Part shown: positions 10,991 to 21,667 of the stretch, piece after piece
How positions within the stretch are numbered: the first letter of the stretch is position 1
How the letters are laid out: each line of letters begins with the position of its first letter
Origin: Bombyx mori
Lineage: Eukaryota; Arthropoda; Insecta; Lepidoptera; Bombycidae
NCBI RefSeq assembly: GCF_030269925.1
Contig: NC_085130.1
Location: forward strand, 7,266,501-7,330,500
Length of the DNA: 64,000 nucleotides
Reading direction: 5' to 3'
Position numbers and translations under genes: made by a program
Notes under the pieces: model-generated
The model's database searches: none
The model's input: the letters and a program-made list of their open reading frames with translations, nothing else
Told to the model about the DNA's origin: nothing

Positions 10991-11912
10991 GGTATCCATA
11001 ATAGGAGAAAATCCTATTGGAGCAGCTGAGTGACCCAGCTATCGTCAAGAGTCCACTTAAATCAAGAGAAGCTTGAAAAGTGATATGATGTATGGTAATT
11101 ATTTAAAAACAGTTAACAATTTTCTTGGTTTACTTAAAAAAAAATGCCATACCATACTCTAAATATCTAATTTTAAATAAATTAAAACTTTGTGAGCAAT
11201 CCGTAAATTAAATTTAACCTTAAAATAGATTATTTAAATTTATAATTTAAAAACTTTTAAATTCAAATTATAAATGATATGCCATTTCACTATAAATATA
11301 TGAATTCTCAATAGAGCTAATTTAAAAACCAAATTTATTTTCTCAAAGCTAATATGAGATTAAAAATAGAAACATCATAAATATAACGGTACAAGCAAAA
11401 GTAACAATGCTCTTTTTTATTTCTTTTTACTATGTTACAATTCTTAGTGCCAATGAAAAAAAACTTACTGATAGCCTGGTAAAACACACGGTCAACTAGT
11501 GGAATATGAGTATAGACGTTGAGAGAGTTCATTTTAACAAAAAAAATATTTTTTTCTTATTCTTTTGAAAATTGATAATGTTTTGATGATGACACTAAAA
11601 AAAGCTTTTACTTTTAAATTTTATTGGCACCAAACCATTTGGTACTGAATGTTCTACATTCAGCACCTTCAACTAACATCATGTAGTCTAGTGAAAAGAG
11701 TTTTTAACTGAACTAAATATTTATCTCCATAACTTTAGATCAGAAATGGGTAGATTATAAGTACATATGTTCTATTATGAACATCAATATAAGAATGAAA
11801 ATAAAAAATGCTAAACATTAAACAAAAAATATTATTCATAGTTTTATCACTAAGAGCAATATCTTCAAGACATACTTATTTCAGTATTGATTTTAAAGAC
11901 TCATTTTCTATA

Positions 11913-12128
11913 TCTATACTAATATTATAAAGAGGAAAGATTTGTTTGTTTGTTTGTTTCGAATAGGCTCCGAAACTACTGGACCGATTTGAAAAATTCT
12001 TTTTCCATTAGAAGCCGACATTGTCCCTGATGAACATAGGCTACTTTTTTTTATTTATTTTTTATTTATTTTTTTTGGTTTTATGTGTGTTTTAATGTTT
12101 CTGAAGCGAAGCGAGGGCGGGTCGCTAG
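11913..12128 (+). mobile_element. Helitron B, non-autonomous
   Basis: Starts TCTATACTAATATTATAAAG and ends CGCTAG, inserted between A and T. AGCGA...TCGCT forms a small hairpin just inside the 3' end. It is 216 bp and has no coding capacity. A close copy lies at 17012. Confidence 0.8.
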
Positions 12129-12504
12129 TACTGTAATATTGCTACTATAATGAAACTAAACTGTATGACACAAATTTTCAACATTGTAATTTACTTACAG
12201 TGTTATTTATAATAAATTGTTTAAAATCAAAGATATGAATATAATATTGATAAAACCACCATTATGAAGCCTTAGTTCTCCAGTTTTGGACATGGCCCCT
12301 ATCAATTAGCTTCAGTGAGGTCAATCTTGGGCTCTCGTCCATTACCTGTCGGTCACCATTCGTAATCATCGCTCCATCGCCACATTATATTTGTCGGTAC
12401 GCGATCTAAGTTCAGACAGGTTCCAGAGTTCTACGGCACATATGTCTAGCCCACTGCCACCTATTAGGCTCTAAGAGCTATGTCGATGACTTTGTCTGAC
12501 AGAC

Positions 12505-12809
12505 TTGCACGTCATTACGGATCCTCCCGATCCATTAACGGTGCTTTTAGGTACCACAAGCACCGGTCACCGTCCTCGCCGAACCCGTCGCTTGCGACGA
12601 AGGGCTCGACGAGCGAATTAACCCATAGACACAGCCCACTGAGTTTCTCGCCAGATCTTGTCAGTGGGTCGCGTTTCCGATCCGGTGGTAGATTCTGCGA
12701 AGCACTGCTCTTGCTAGGGTCAGTGTTAGCATCACTCCGTTTTGAGCCCCGTGAGCTCACCTACTAGTTAAGGTTACGCTGAAATAGCCTCTCAAGGCTA
12801 TCAGCTTAG
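12505..12809 (+). repeat. Tail A, extended copy
   Basis: Runs from the gatcctcccgatccattaac block through gcgacgaagggctcgacgag, the hairpin (from 12635) and the 3' end at ctatcagctta. The preceding ~200 bp (12290-12500) may be further upstream sequence of the same retrotransposon, but I cannot confirm it. Confidence 0.75.
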
Positions 12810-12982
12810 AACTTTGGGCTGTGCTACTATCGTACTGTGTGCGTCCGCCTCTGCTCCGTAAGTCATACCCGGTATAACGCGCTGTTAGAAAACCTGCGTT
12901 TTAAGGCAATATGGAATGGGCAACGCAAGACTTAACACGGTTAGTTTTCCACGTCTCTATGTTGTCTGTTCTCAATCGTTTT

Positions 12983-13096
12983 GTAGGCAGCGGCTTGGCT
13001 CTGCCCCTGGCATTGCTGAAGTCCATGGGCGACGGTAACCACTCACCATCGGGTGGGCCGTATGCTCGTCTGCCTACAAGGGAAATAAAAAAAAAA
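12983..13096 (+). repeat. Non-LTR retrotransposon tail C
   Basis: GTAGGCAGCGGCTTGGCTCT to GTCTGCCTACAAGG plus poly-A. GTAGGCAG near the start and CTGCCTAC near the end are inverted repeats. It is the same 3' end as 58985-59401, where the upstream polymerase C-terminus survives. Confidence 0.85.
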
Positions 13097-13197
13097 TCTG
13101 CAACCATAAATAACACCACACCATGATCTCATTAACAATGATTTGATGATAATGATAATGATTCATCCGACCGATTTCGGCCATTAAATTATTACAA

Positions 13198-13260
13198 CTA
13201 GAAGTCCCGCAGTACCTAGTCGAAATTCGACTATAATTAATTGGAATTGTAAGTTTTTTT
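13198..13260 (-). mobile_element. Helitron A, 3'-terminal remnant
   Basis: Only the last ~63 bp of Helitron A remain, including the AGTCGAAATTCGACT hairpin and CTAG terminus. The plus-strand flanking base is A, as expected. Confidence 0.7.
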
Positions 13261-13674
13261 ATAGCCCCCTTGTAAGAAATGTCAGTGTTAGAAAAAAAAC
13301 ATCGACTTCGATCAGCTGTTTCTTAATATGATTGATTTTCAATACGTCAACACATTTGACATGTTTTCGTTGTTGAATGATTTTCAATTGACAACCGCAG
13401 TCAGGACTGCAACCTTTTGGAAGGTATGACCTGTGACAATTACTCGGTGATGGGCGACGATTGTTGTTGGATCCCATTTGGATCCAAGAAGACCGTTAAT
13501 GTTCATAATGCAGCTACTTAATGTGGTATAATTAATCAACTAGTCTAATTACTTAATGTTCATTTGAAATCACTTAAGTTGTGACATCTAAACTCGCTTG
13601 TCATATTAATTTTTCGTCGTATGCTTTATTAAAAAAAACACCATGCTGCTCATTGCTCTCGGTAGTGAAACTAA

Positions 13675-13755
13675 TTGTATGTTCCATGGGGAGTAAACCA
13701 CTCATCATCATGTGGGCCGTATGCTCGTCTGCCTACAAGGACAATAAAAAAAATT
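13675..13755 (+). repeat. Tail C, diverged fragment
   Basis: Contains CCATGGGGAGTAAACCACTC and the gtgggccgtatgctcgtctg block followed by a poly-A run. Confidence 0.65.
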
Positions 13756-14067
13756 GTCTTAATTCAATTGCGTACTTAATAAGCCTCAGTATCGTTCAAA
13801 TCCGAACGCATAAATGCTTTGCAGTAAAGATAGGCAGGATGTTGACACTGGATGGCGTATGTTTAAAAAAAAGCTAAAACTTTTAGAGAGCCAAAAATGT
13901 TTTTCGTTGTTATCAAAATTCCAGAGGGAAGCAGTTTTGCAATACTTTATGCGTTCACAAATTTTAATATCTCTAATAATGATTATAATTTAGAAAAAGA
14001 GCCTCCTCTTTTTTAAAAAAAAAAAAAAAACAATGATAACAGCTGTTAACAGTAAAACCTGACCTGT

Positions 14068-14236
14068 GTGCTTAGTGCGAGTTTTTTAACGTGCTCGATC
14101 GGGTAAAAGTTCACTCAAATTTGTATGGTATTGGTACAGTGGCCCTAGCGGCAAACGTACGCAAACGTTCCAACTCCATACAAATTTGAGTTAACTTTTA
14201 CGCGATCGAGGACGTTAAAAAACTCGCACTAAGCAA
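14068..14236. mobile_element. Foldback element G, most complete copy
   Basis: The arms are about 65 bp each. GTGCTTAGTGCGAGTTTTTT and its complement at the other end continue through ctcgatcg, gtaaaagtt and tcaaatttgtatgg. No ORF. A clear target duplication was not found. Confidence 0.8.
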
Positions 14237-16080
14237 GCACACTGTTATCATTTACTTTTACGGTCCGTGAGCAATTAGGTAGCGAAAAAAAAAACTTGGG
14301 TTCTCGATAAAAATGCTTATCGATTCGTGGTTGCGAATCGTAAACCTCTGTATAATTTTATATTGTTTATACTAATATTTTTTAACATTCTACTACTAAT
14401 TACAATCGTTCAGTAATAAAATATTTCTAGAATGTGCCTTTAGTAAATAATATGTAGTTTTTTTTTGTTTCTAATTTACTTGCTTATTGTTGTGGGATAT
14501 TGTGAACACACATGAGTACGTTATACTATATAACCCTATCGTTACCACAGTTCTAAAAGATAACAAGCCTCTGGTAACATATTATGTCATCTTGGCTGCA
14601 AAGAAAAGGTCTTTTGTACTCTCATAAAGCTCTGTGAGGTAGGCGAGGATACTCTTTTTATTCCTTTAGATAGGCAGATGACCTCATTGTCAACCTACTA
14701 TTAACTAGTGACAACATAATTAACCCCACCAACCCATCTAGACAGACGGAATTCTAAATTTCTATTTATTAAATAAACAACAGTTTTCCTTATTTATTCT
14801 AAGTGCCCTCAGATTAAATACAGGGTCCGTTAAGTCTGGACTTAAATAAAGTTATAAATAATACAATAACTAGTATGCTTTCTATAGTGTTCCAGGATAT
14901 TTTTTTTAAATATTGAACTATCATTATTGTTCTCATAAAGCCACTGGCAGACCATTCAGTAAATATGGTAGCCTTCTTTTAAGTATCTAGGACACCCAGT
15001 TTCAAAGAAAATAAAATTAATATTGTTTCTTGCGCATAATTAATTGCTTCAAATGTCATTGACTAAGTCATTTATGACTAGCACTGTTGACTGAATTAAA
15101 AATAATAACATACTAAACTATGTACTATTTTAAATAGATTAAGTACATTATATTTACTAAATTATATAAATATAGAATAACTGTTTGTAACTTTAACTTT
15201 CTGAGTGTGGCTCTGTTTATATCTTAACCTCACTTAAGGGGTGACAGATTTTAACCCACCTAATCCTAGTGAGTGGGATATCACTATAGTAATTATAAGT
15301 AAGTAGGTAAAACTTATCTATCAGCCGACACTGGCCCAAGTGAAAACACTTATCTAAAACTCGTAAAATTAAAAAATTGTGGTCATTTAGAATAACCGAC
15401 AAACATTTTAAGCTGGTTCAATTTTACATTATGTTCTAGCAGTTATTTTGTATAGTCAATACGAGGACGTAAAAAAAAATTTGGCCGTTCCATAATATTT
15501 TAGATTTTTTTAGTGATGTATATCAACATAGATTTAGAAAAGGGTAAACCTTGAGATTCTTGAAGATTCGTCTCAGTCAGGAAACTGTACTCTGACTGGT
15601 GCTTAAGTTTTGAAAGCGTCTGTGGTTTAGGCCTGCTTGAATAAAAAATATCCTGATTTTGATTCGGAGTGAAAAAATTTACTTTAAATTATTGTCATCC
15701 ATTTTCTTGTTTAGATAGTTTACATATATTTCTATATACGCATGTTCCTTTTTATGTCAATAAAAATGCTTTGTAATTATTGTTGCAAATGTATGAAAAA
15801 AATATAATAACATTAACCTCCATGTAGATACATGAGTAAGGCAAATTAATTAGCATAAATTTCCTTTTTTCTAAATTAAAAACTTACCTTATTATCAAGC
15901 AAGAAAAACGAACAGCATCTGATATTTTCATTCTTTTGGTATTTGAAAATTCAAATTTCAGTGTGTAAATGTTTATTATAACAATATGCGAATCGGGTAA
16001 ACATTAAAAACGGATTTGGTAGTAATTAGTAAAAGAAACACTGAAAGAAGTAACAGAAAAAGTTCCTTCCTATAGCACGT
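14237..16080. other. Unassigned intron DNA
   Basis: AT-rich sequence within JIL-1 intron 1. No gene, recognisable repeat or strong hairpin was found in about 1.8 kb. Confidence 0.4.
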
Positions 16081-16438
16081 TTTTTATTTTTTTATTGCCC
16101 TTGTAGGCATACGGCCCACCTAATGGTGAGTGCTTACCGGCTACCGCACCCTTCGAACCGAAACGCATTACTGCTTCACGGCGGAAATAGGCGGGGTGGT
16201 GGTACCTACCCGTGCGGACTCACAAGAGGTCCTACCACCAGTGATTACGCAAATTATAATTTTGTGGGTTTGATTTTTATTACACGATGTTATTCCTTCA
16301 CCGTGGAAGTCAATTGTGAACATTTGTTGAGTACGTATTTCATTAGAAAAATTGGTACCCGCCTGCGGGATTCGAACACCGGTGCATCGCTTCAACACGA
16401 ATGCACCGGACGTCTTATCCTTTAGGCCACAACGACTT
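16081..16438 (-). repeat. Chimera: Bm1 5' part joined to tail C 3' end
   Basis: On the minus strand the sequence begins with the Bm1 tRNA-like head (16438 down to about 16141, A-box TGGCCTAAAGG, B-box TGTTCGAATCC). It then switches, near CCGGTAGC, to the 3' ~60 bp of tail C with its poly-A (16081-16140). Bm1's own 3' half is missing. Confidence 0.75.
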
Positions 16439-16548
16439 CGAACTGGTTCATTAACTGTTTAATATCTGTGAAAGTGCACAAATTTGGGAAAATGAAACAA
16501 AACCGCAGAACGTAACTTCTCGGGATCCTCCAAAAAGTCCGCTGAAAA

Positions 16549-16582
16549 AATCTCAGTAAATGACTACCGTTTTACTGAGATT
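16549..16582. repeat. Perfect 12-bp inverted repeat
   Basis: AATCTCAGTAAA and TTTACTGAGATT are separated by 10 bp. No surrounding element was identified. Confidence 0.6.
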
Positions 16583-17011
16583 ATATTTCATCTCTTAACA
16601 TCTCATTTCATTTCATAATTTCAATTTTTCGTATAAAAAAGTTTTTATTCAAATTAAAATAAGACTTGACCTAAAGGTCTTAGTTACCAGGTCATAATAT
16701 CCCATAAATAAATATATGTTATCAGTGGCATTGCGTCACCGGCGAATTTCGTGTGACTCAGATAGCCGTCAGATCCACATGATCGCGTTTCCAACTTGTC
16801 GTTAAGAACAGTATGTACGTCAAGCACGAAAATCAATCGAATTTGTAAAGTAAATGTATCGAGTACTCGATACGAAAACGGATCGTTACATTAGACAGTA
16901 GCACTCGATAGCCAGCCAGCCTTCGAGATTTACCTTTACCGTATGTCAAAACAATTTTCGTGCTCTCGATTATGAGTACAAGTTTCGAGTTTTGAAAACG
17001 TGACGATACGA

Positions 17012-17236
17012 TCTATACTAATATATAATATTATAAAGAGGAAAGATTTGTTTGTTTGTTTGTTTCGAATAGGCTCCGAAACTACTGGACCGATTTGAAA
17101 AATTCTTTTTCCATTAGAAGCCGACATTGTCCCTGATGAACATAGGCTACTTTTTTTTAAATTTTTTTTATTTTTGTTTTATTTGTTTTCATGTGTGTTT
17201 TAATGTTTCCGAAGCGAAGCGAGGGCGGGTCGCTAG
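17012..17236 (+). mobile_element. Helitron B, non-autonomous
   Basis: TC...CGCTAG between A (17011) and T (17237). It is nearly identical to 11913-12128, apart from an extra ATATAAT near the 5' end and a different AT-rich stretch in the middle. Confidence 0.8.
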
Positions 17237-17298
17237 TCCTGAAATAAAAGTAAGCAACATTCATTCGTGCTGCTAAAATTGTTTCTTCTTACGGCTGT

Positions 17299-17344
17299 AG
17301 CTGTATTTCAATAAAAACAATATTGTTTCTATTGAAATACAGCT
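17299..17344. repeat. 46-bp near-perfect palindrome
   Basis: Two 23-nt halves, AGCTGTATTTCAATA then AAAACAAT, and the mirror. Only one pair is mismatched, with no spacer. ACGG/CCGT just outside could extend it. It abuts repeat H. Confidence 0.75.
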
Positions 17345-17426
17345 AACCGTGTTATAACACGGTAAATACGTTCCTGCAAAGTTCCGTGTTGTGCGAAACC
17401 GCGTTATATGGGACTAGAAGCCGGTA
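17341..17426 (-). repeat. Dispersed repeat H, copy 1
   Basis: Reverse complement of 24011-24112. Shared blocks are ccatataacgcggtttcgca, aggaacgtat and ccgtgttata, the last within a CCGTGTTATAACACGG palindrome in this copy. Confidence 0.65.
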
Positions 17427-17574
17427 CAAATTTGAGAGCAATTTTTAGCAGTCAAAGGTTAACAAAATCTACAAAGATAATAATATGACACCTCAAATTC
17501 TTAAGTCAAAAAACGTAACTCATAATCATTATAATATAAGTAACAATACCACTAACTTTTTCATTGTAATTTAT

Positions 17575-17690
17575 GTAACGGCTTTCCCCGCCCTATAAAC
17601 AGGAACGCATGACTGCTCCGTGACAGTAATAGGCATGATAGCGGTGCTTACCTGTGCGAGCCTACAACATACCTTACCGCCGATAACGCA
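17575..17690 (-). repeat. Bm1 SINE, old fragment
   Basis: The ggaacgcatgactgctccgtgac and cttacctgtgcgagcc blocks align with the Bm1 minus strand with many differences. Confidence 0.55.
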
Positions 17691-17714
17691 AATTTATTAA
17701 TTTTTATTAATTTG

Positions 17715-18070
17715 ATTTTTTTATTTATATTTATTTAAAATCTTATTAATTACACAATATTAAATTAGATTTATTAAAAAGATTAAAAATTAGATTTATT
17801 AATTATTAAAAAAGATATTAGAAATACAATTTTTAATAGATTGCTCCTGATGGCGGTGTCTACGACACAAGCCACCAGTGGTTAGGACTACAGAGTGAGA
17901 AACCTCCTCACAATGCGTGCGGTATCGAGGGTAACTGCTTTCTGTATTTAGGCCCTTGACCCAGCTGGATAACGAAAGTTTCTTAAGCTGTTGATCGAGA
18001 CTTTTCGCTATCAAGTCGTGTACCGACACAACTATTGGAACAATGATGGTTGAATGAATATGCCACATAG
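17715..18070 (-). mobile_element. Degenerate LINE fragment (repeat D), copy 1
   Basis: The minus-strand reading has STIIVPIVVSVHDLIAKSLD, then after a frameshift TARIVRRFL-like residues. I know this pattern from insect non-LTR retrotransposon proteins but cannot name the family. An AT-rich tail follows. The second copy is at 43850. Confidence 0.5.
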
Positions 18071-18113
18071 CGGTAGTCTCGTGAGCCAGGTCTAAATTTA
18101 ATTTTATTAATTA

Positions 18114-18403
18114 CTAGCTGACCCGGCTGACTTCGTAGTGCCTCAATCGATAAATAAAAGATCTAAATCTAAACTTTTGTATAAAATAAACTTAAAACAA
18201 ACAAAAGGAATCCGTTCGATGGAGGATACATCAAAGGAAAAACAAAATTGTTATTTTTATTTATTTCCGAGCATTTTCATATTTATCTACCTTTTAAACC
18301 TTATCTGGACTTCCACACGTAATTCAAGACCAAAATTAGCCAAATCGGTCCAGCCGTTCTCGAATTTTAGCCAGACTAACGAACAGCAATTCATTTTTAT
18401 ATG
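18114..18403 (-). mobile_element. Helitron C, non-autonomous
   Basis: On the minus strand it ends GGGTCAGCTAG before T. Internal blocks (gccaaatcggtccagccgtt, gaccaaaattagccaa) match 28584 and 45513. The 5' end is slightly truncated: CATTTTTATAT is present, but the terminal TCTATATA is lost. Confidence 0.7.
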
Positions 18404-18451
18404 TTAAAGTATGAATTCATTCATACACCGTATCGAATAGTTGTGGAGGAT

Positions 18452-18575
18452 CACCAAGCAGACACCTATAGAGAGGAAGATACTTATGCGGAAGTGGCAT
18501 TGAATTGGTCACAGGTTAAGAAAGCCCAATACCCACCTATCCAAGAGATTACTGTCCTGAAAAATGTTAATTCAA
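18452..18575 (+). mobile_element. LINE fragment related to 39598-39905
   Basis: The aagcagacacctatagag, cggaagtggcattgaattgg and cccacctatccaagagatta blocks match the reverse complement of 39795-39905, which reads as a LINE polymerase C-terminal region. No intact frame. Confidence 0.5.
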
Positions 18576-18903
18576 GTGTTGACAAAATATATGTTTTTTT
18601 GGAACGAATGGGAATCGGGACCGGGAAAAAACGTCCGTAACGTAAGATTTTTATTAGTAATGCACACAGTGTACGACTTAACTTTGTAATAACGTACAAA
18701 AAATAACATATTTTTTTATAATTCATTAACCACGATCTCAGAGCGTTCGTTTGCGCAATACACTAACTCTTATGCAAACAACCGTGAATGAAGTGTACCA
18801 CAATAAGTTCGCACGTTACCGAATAACCGTGGGTTGTTGCGAAACCTCCAGTTTTATTGTCTTTATACCTCGAATAGAACTTAAAATTAATATTTTTATA
18901 ATA

Positions 18904-18938
18904 AGGAACTTCGTTCCTATCCGGTGTCCCACGACACC
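18904..18938. repeat. Two adjacent small hairpins
   Basis: AGGAAC/GTTCCT (loop TTC) is followed 4 nt later by GGTGTC/GACACC (loop CCAC), then a long poly-T. It may be the end of an unrecognised element. Confidence 0.4.
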
Positions 18939-19094
18939 ACACATTTTTTTTTTATTTTTTTTTTTAACTCAGATTCGTTACAGCCGTTGTATTGAGAAAA
19001 CTCTAAAAACGATACAAGCTTCAATCGACCTTACTCCACATGATATGCTTACGTGGCAAGTTGCGAATTTAAATAACGGACGGAAATGTGGTGA

Positions 19095-19110
19095 TGTATG
19101 TATGTATGTA
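19095..19110. repeat. (TATG)n microsatellite
   Basis: Four tandem TATG units. Confidence 0.8.
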
Positions 19111-19496
19111 AATGAAGCTCTCTTGGCCCTTCATTAATTACATTTAAATTTCCCGCGCATTAGCTTCGCCTATCATAATAGTATTTTATTATCTATGTTG
19201 GAAGCTATGTTCATTCTATAATTGGATTTGCTCTCTGGCTTTGGACATTCAAAAATAGAACGTGCTTTCTTAATAGATTAAAAAAAACTTGCAGATTTAA
19301 AAAAAGGTCTAAATATTGAAGCAATAGCTTTCAATGTTGTTTCTCTTTGCAGGTTCAAAAATAATTATAATAATTGTAAGTGTAGAAATAAGTTAATAAA
19401 ATAATAATAATAAAAAACTCTTGGCAGAGCAACAACTTGATTCTTTGTTTCATTATAAAACACATTACTTACATGCTTATAAATAAAAACTGAAGT

Positions 19497-19608
19497 TTTT
19501 TTCCTACCTATTCTAGTATACTCGAGGGGCTATTCTAGATTCACCGAACTATTAGGTGAGCTCGCGGGGTTCAAACCTGACCACCTGACGTTGTTGCTAA
19601 CATGAACC
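19497..19608 (-). repeat. Tail A, 3' part only
   Basis: Poly-T, CCTACCTATTCTAGTA, the aggtgagctcgcggggttca block and gttgctaaca are present. Sequence upstream of this is replaced by a CTAC microsatellite and a Bm1 head. Confidence 0.75.
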
Positions 19609-19648
19609 TATACCTACTACCTACTACCTACTACCTACCTAGTCGACC
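19609..19648. repeat. (CTACTAC/CTAC) microsatellite
   Basis: Tandem CCTACTA and CCTA units lie exactly at the junction between the tail-A fragment and a Bm1 head. Confidence 0.8.
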
Positions 19649-19651
19649 CTT

Positions 19652-19810
19652 CCACGATGTTATTCCTTCATCATGGAAGTCAATCGTGAACATTTAGTAG
19701 TTAAGTACGTATTTCATTAGAAAAATTGGTACGCGCCTGCGGGATTCGAACACCGTTGCATCGCTAGATACGAATGCACCGGACGTCTTATCCTTTAGGC
19801 CACGAGGACC
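19652..19810 (-). repeat. Bm1 SINE, 5' head only
   Basis: Contains the Bm1 tRNA-like head and the ccatgatgaaggaataac block (minus strand). Bm1's 3' half is missing. Confidence 0.8.
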
Positions 19811-19852
19811 TCTCAGAGTGCCTTATAAAAACCAAAATAATTCGTGCTCGTA

Positions 19853-20063
19853 ATTTTTTATTTTATTTTATAGCATAGGTGGGTGGATGAGCTCACGGCT
19901 CACCTGATGTAGAGTGGTTACCGAAGCCCATACCATCTACCATGTAAATGTCGCCACCCACCTTGCGTTATGAGTTCTAAGGTCTCTTACTGCTTCACGG
20001 CAAAAATAGGTAGGGTGGTGCTACCTACCCGTGCGGACTCCCAAGACGTACTACCACCAGTAA
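19853..20063 (-). repeat. Bm1 SINE, short class with internal deletion
   Basis: Poly-T start. The sense strand begins at the ACTGGTGGTAG point shared by many copies. The block around the aactatactgag region is deleted. It ends ~70 bp upstream of kinase exon 2. Confidence 0.8.
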
Positions 20064-20132
20064 AAAGTTAACATAATGATGTTTTAAGTGTGTTTCTTTA
20101 TAATCTCTTAATCTGTATTTATTTTGTTACAG

Positions 20133-20201
20133 TTAACTTAAACGGTGCCTCAAAAGTGGACATATCACACTTCGATTTGCTCAAAGTTCTCGGTACCGGA
20201 G
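20133..20201 (+). CDS. JIL-1: JIL-1/MSK-type kinase, exon 2 (start of kinase domain 1)
   Basis: A 69-bp exon with acceptor TTTTGTTACAG and donor GGTGAGT. Splicing after exon 1 completes codon 146 as Val and reads VNLNGASKVDISHFDLLKVL then GTG (residues 146-168). The FDLLKVLGTG segment is the beta-1 strand and first half of the glycine-rich ATP-binding loop of the N-terminal AGC kinase domain of MSK/JIL-1 kinases. The last base is the first base of the Ala codon (169) completed by exon 3. It lies between a 10.1-kb and a 30.1-kb intron, so correct inclusion of this short exon depends on its strong splice sites. Confidence 0.92.
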
Positions 20202-20433
20202 GTGAGTTTTATTATAGTTTTAATTACTATCGCCTAACAATAGTCGTCATTATTAGCGTTACACATGAGATTTGTGTTTACTTTTCAGAGTTATTTAATA
20301 CGTGTTTATTATTAGCTTGGTATGTGTCTAGCGGAATCTTTGAACGCTATTTTAAACGACTTCAAGACATCCGATTAACTTGAAATTTTGCAAACATTAT
20401 CACCTATCGATGGCAAGTTGTTGATCTATGTGT

Positions 20434-20805
20434 GTGCTTAGTTCGAGTTTTTTAATGTTCCCAATAGCGTAAAATTTTTGTTGTTCTACCTATGCTGATA
20501 GCCTTGAGAGGCTATTTCAGCTTCGCCCTAACGTGTGTAGGTGAGCTCACAGGGCTCAAACCGGAGTGTTGCTAACACTGACCCTAGCAAGAGCAGTGCT
20601 TCGCAGAATCTACCACCGGATCGGAAACGCGACCCACTGAGAAGATCCGGCGAGAAACTCAGTGGGCTAGCGTATAAGTTAGTTCATGTTTGTATGGAAT
20701 GGGATCGTTTGCCTACGTTTGCCGCTAGGGGCGCTGTTCCAACTGCATACGAATTTGGGTTAACTTCTACGCTATCGAGAACGTTAAAAAACTCGCACTA
20801 AGCAC
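20434..20805. mobile_element. Foldback element G, interrupted by tail A
   Basis: GTGCTTAGTTCGAG at the left and CTCGCACTAAGCAC at the right. The left arm is broken at AGCGTAAAA by the tail-A insertion at 20475-20668, after which AGCGTATAA resumes the arm. Confidence 0.8.
20475..20668 (-). repeat. Tail A insertion with target duplication
   Basis: Inserted into foldback element G with a 9-bp duplication, AGCGTAAAA (20466-20474) and AGCGTATAA (20669-20677), one mismatch. The sense strand begins AGCCCACTGAG, at the hairpin base. Confidence 0.8.
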
Positions 20806-21004
20806 AGTGATATTAATTTACAGAAAGCCATCGTTATTTACGAAATTAATGCCACCGTTAAATTTGAGACATTACGTTGAGGTCTCTGTTTATATTCAAG
20901 CAACGGTTATCGTGCTCTTCGAATAAAACACAACACAGTAAATAGTAACATGCAAATACTTTTTAATTCATATTTTAATTAAAGTAATCATAATCTCCTC
21001 ACCA

Positions 21005-21219
21005 AGTATCTCGGAACAAATCACGCACGCTCATCTGGTCCCAATTGGGGATTCCCTGTGTTATGAGTATCAAAGACTGATAAACACACCCATATGTTTA
21101 AATATATAGATAATAAACACCCAGACAAAGAGCAAACAAAACTGTACATCAGAAAATGTTTGCCCGATGTGGGAATCGAACCCGCGACCCTCGGCGCACC
21201 AGTCAATTAATGTATTTTT
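21005..21219 (-). repeat. tRNA-derived SINE (second family)
   Basis: The minus strand starts with a B-box-like GGGTTCGATTCCCACATC and ends in the atttgttccgaga block. It is an uninterrupted relative of 6670-7080. It is not Bm1. Confidence 0.65.
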
Positions 21220-21223
21220 TGAA

Positions 21224-21667
21224 CTAGTGGTCCTGCGGTAGTCGAAGTCGAGACTATAATTAATCAAAATTATAAGATTGAACATTATTATGGTTCTATT
21301 GTCAAAATTATTCTATTATGCATACTTCTATAATCACAAATTTCGCCAAGACTACACTGTAGACAAATTATATTAATAAAGACAAACAATATTTAATCTA
21401 TTCTCAATTTGACCACAGACTATGTATAGTAACAAGAAAAGTTTGACAATAAACGAATAGTATGCATGCGTGTGTGCGTCAAATACATGGTAGTGTGTGT
21501 AATGTTTTTTTTTATTGATTTAATATATTCTTATGAAAATAAAAAAAAAAATATATTCTGCACTCTTCTATATTCTCTATAAGTGTGAGAAATTTCATAC
21601 TCCTCCGTTCGCGCGATTTTCGTAAAAAGGACTACAAAGTTTTTGCTTCACGTATTAATTATATAGA
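21224..21667 (-). mobile_element. Helitron A, non-autonomous
   Basis: Minus strand TCTATATA...CTAG between A and T. The 3' hairpin is altered (CGAAGTCGAGACT on the plus strand). 444 bp, no ORF. It lies 4 bp from the end of the adjacent SINE. Confidence 0.75.

Larger units (their letters stand above)
10001..20132 (+). other. JIL-1 intron 1
   Basis: This intron is 10132 bp, with donor GTTAGT and acceptor TTTTGTTACAG. It is a phase 1 intron. The first ~900 bp are AT-rich with no repeat I recognise. The remainder holds Helitrons, tails A and C, Bm1 copies and LINE fragments listed separately. Confidence 0.8.

Noticed and set aside
12480..12767. 95-codon frame and its minus-strand partner
   Set aside because: Comprises tail A sequence. 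The same peptide (SPLSFSPDL.SGSRFRSGG) recurs wherever tail A occurs and is non-coding 3' end sequence.
16123..16425. 100-codon frame
   Set aside because: It lies entirely within a Bm1-derived chimera read on the non-sense strand. Several other small frames (for example 24539-24766, 51531-51743, 40949-41161) are likewise SINE artefacts.
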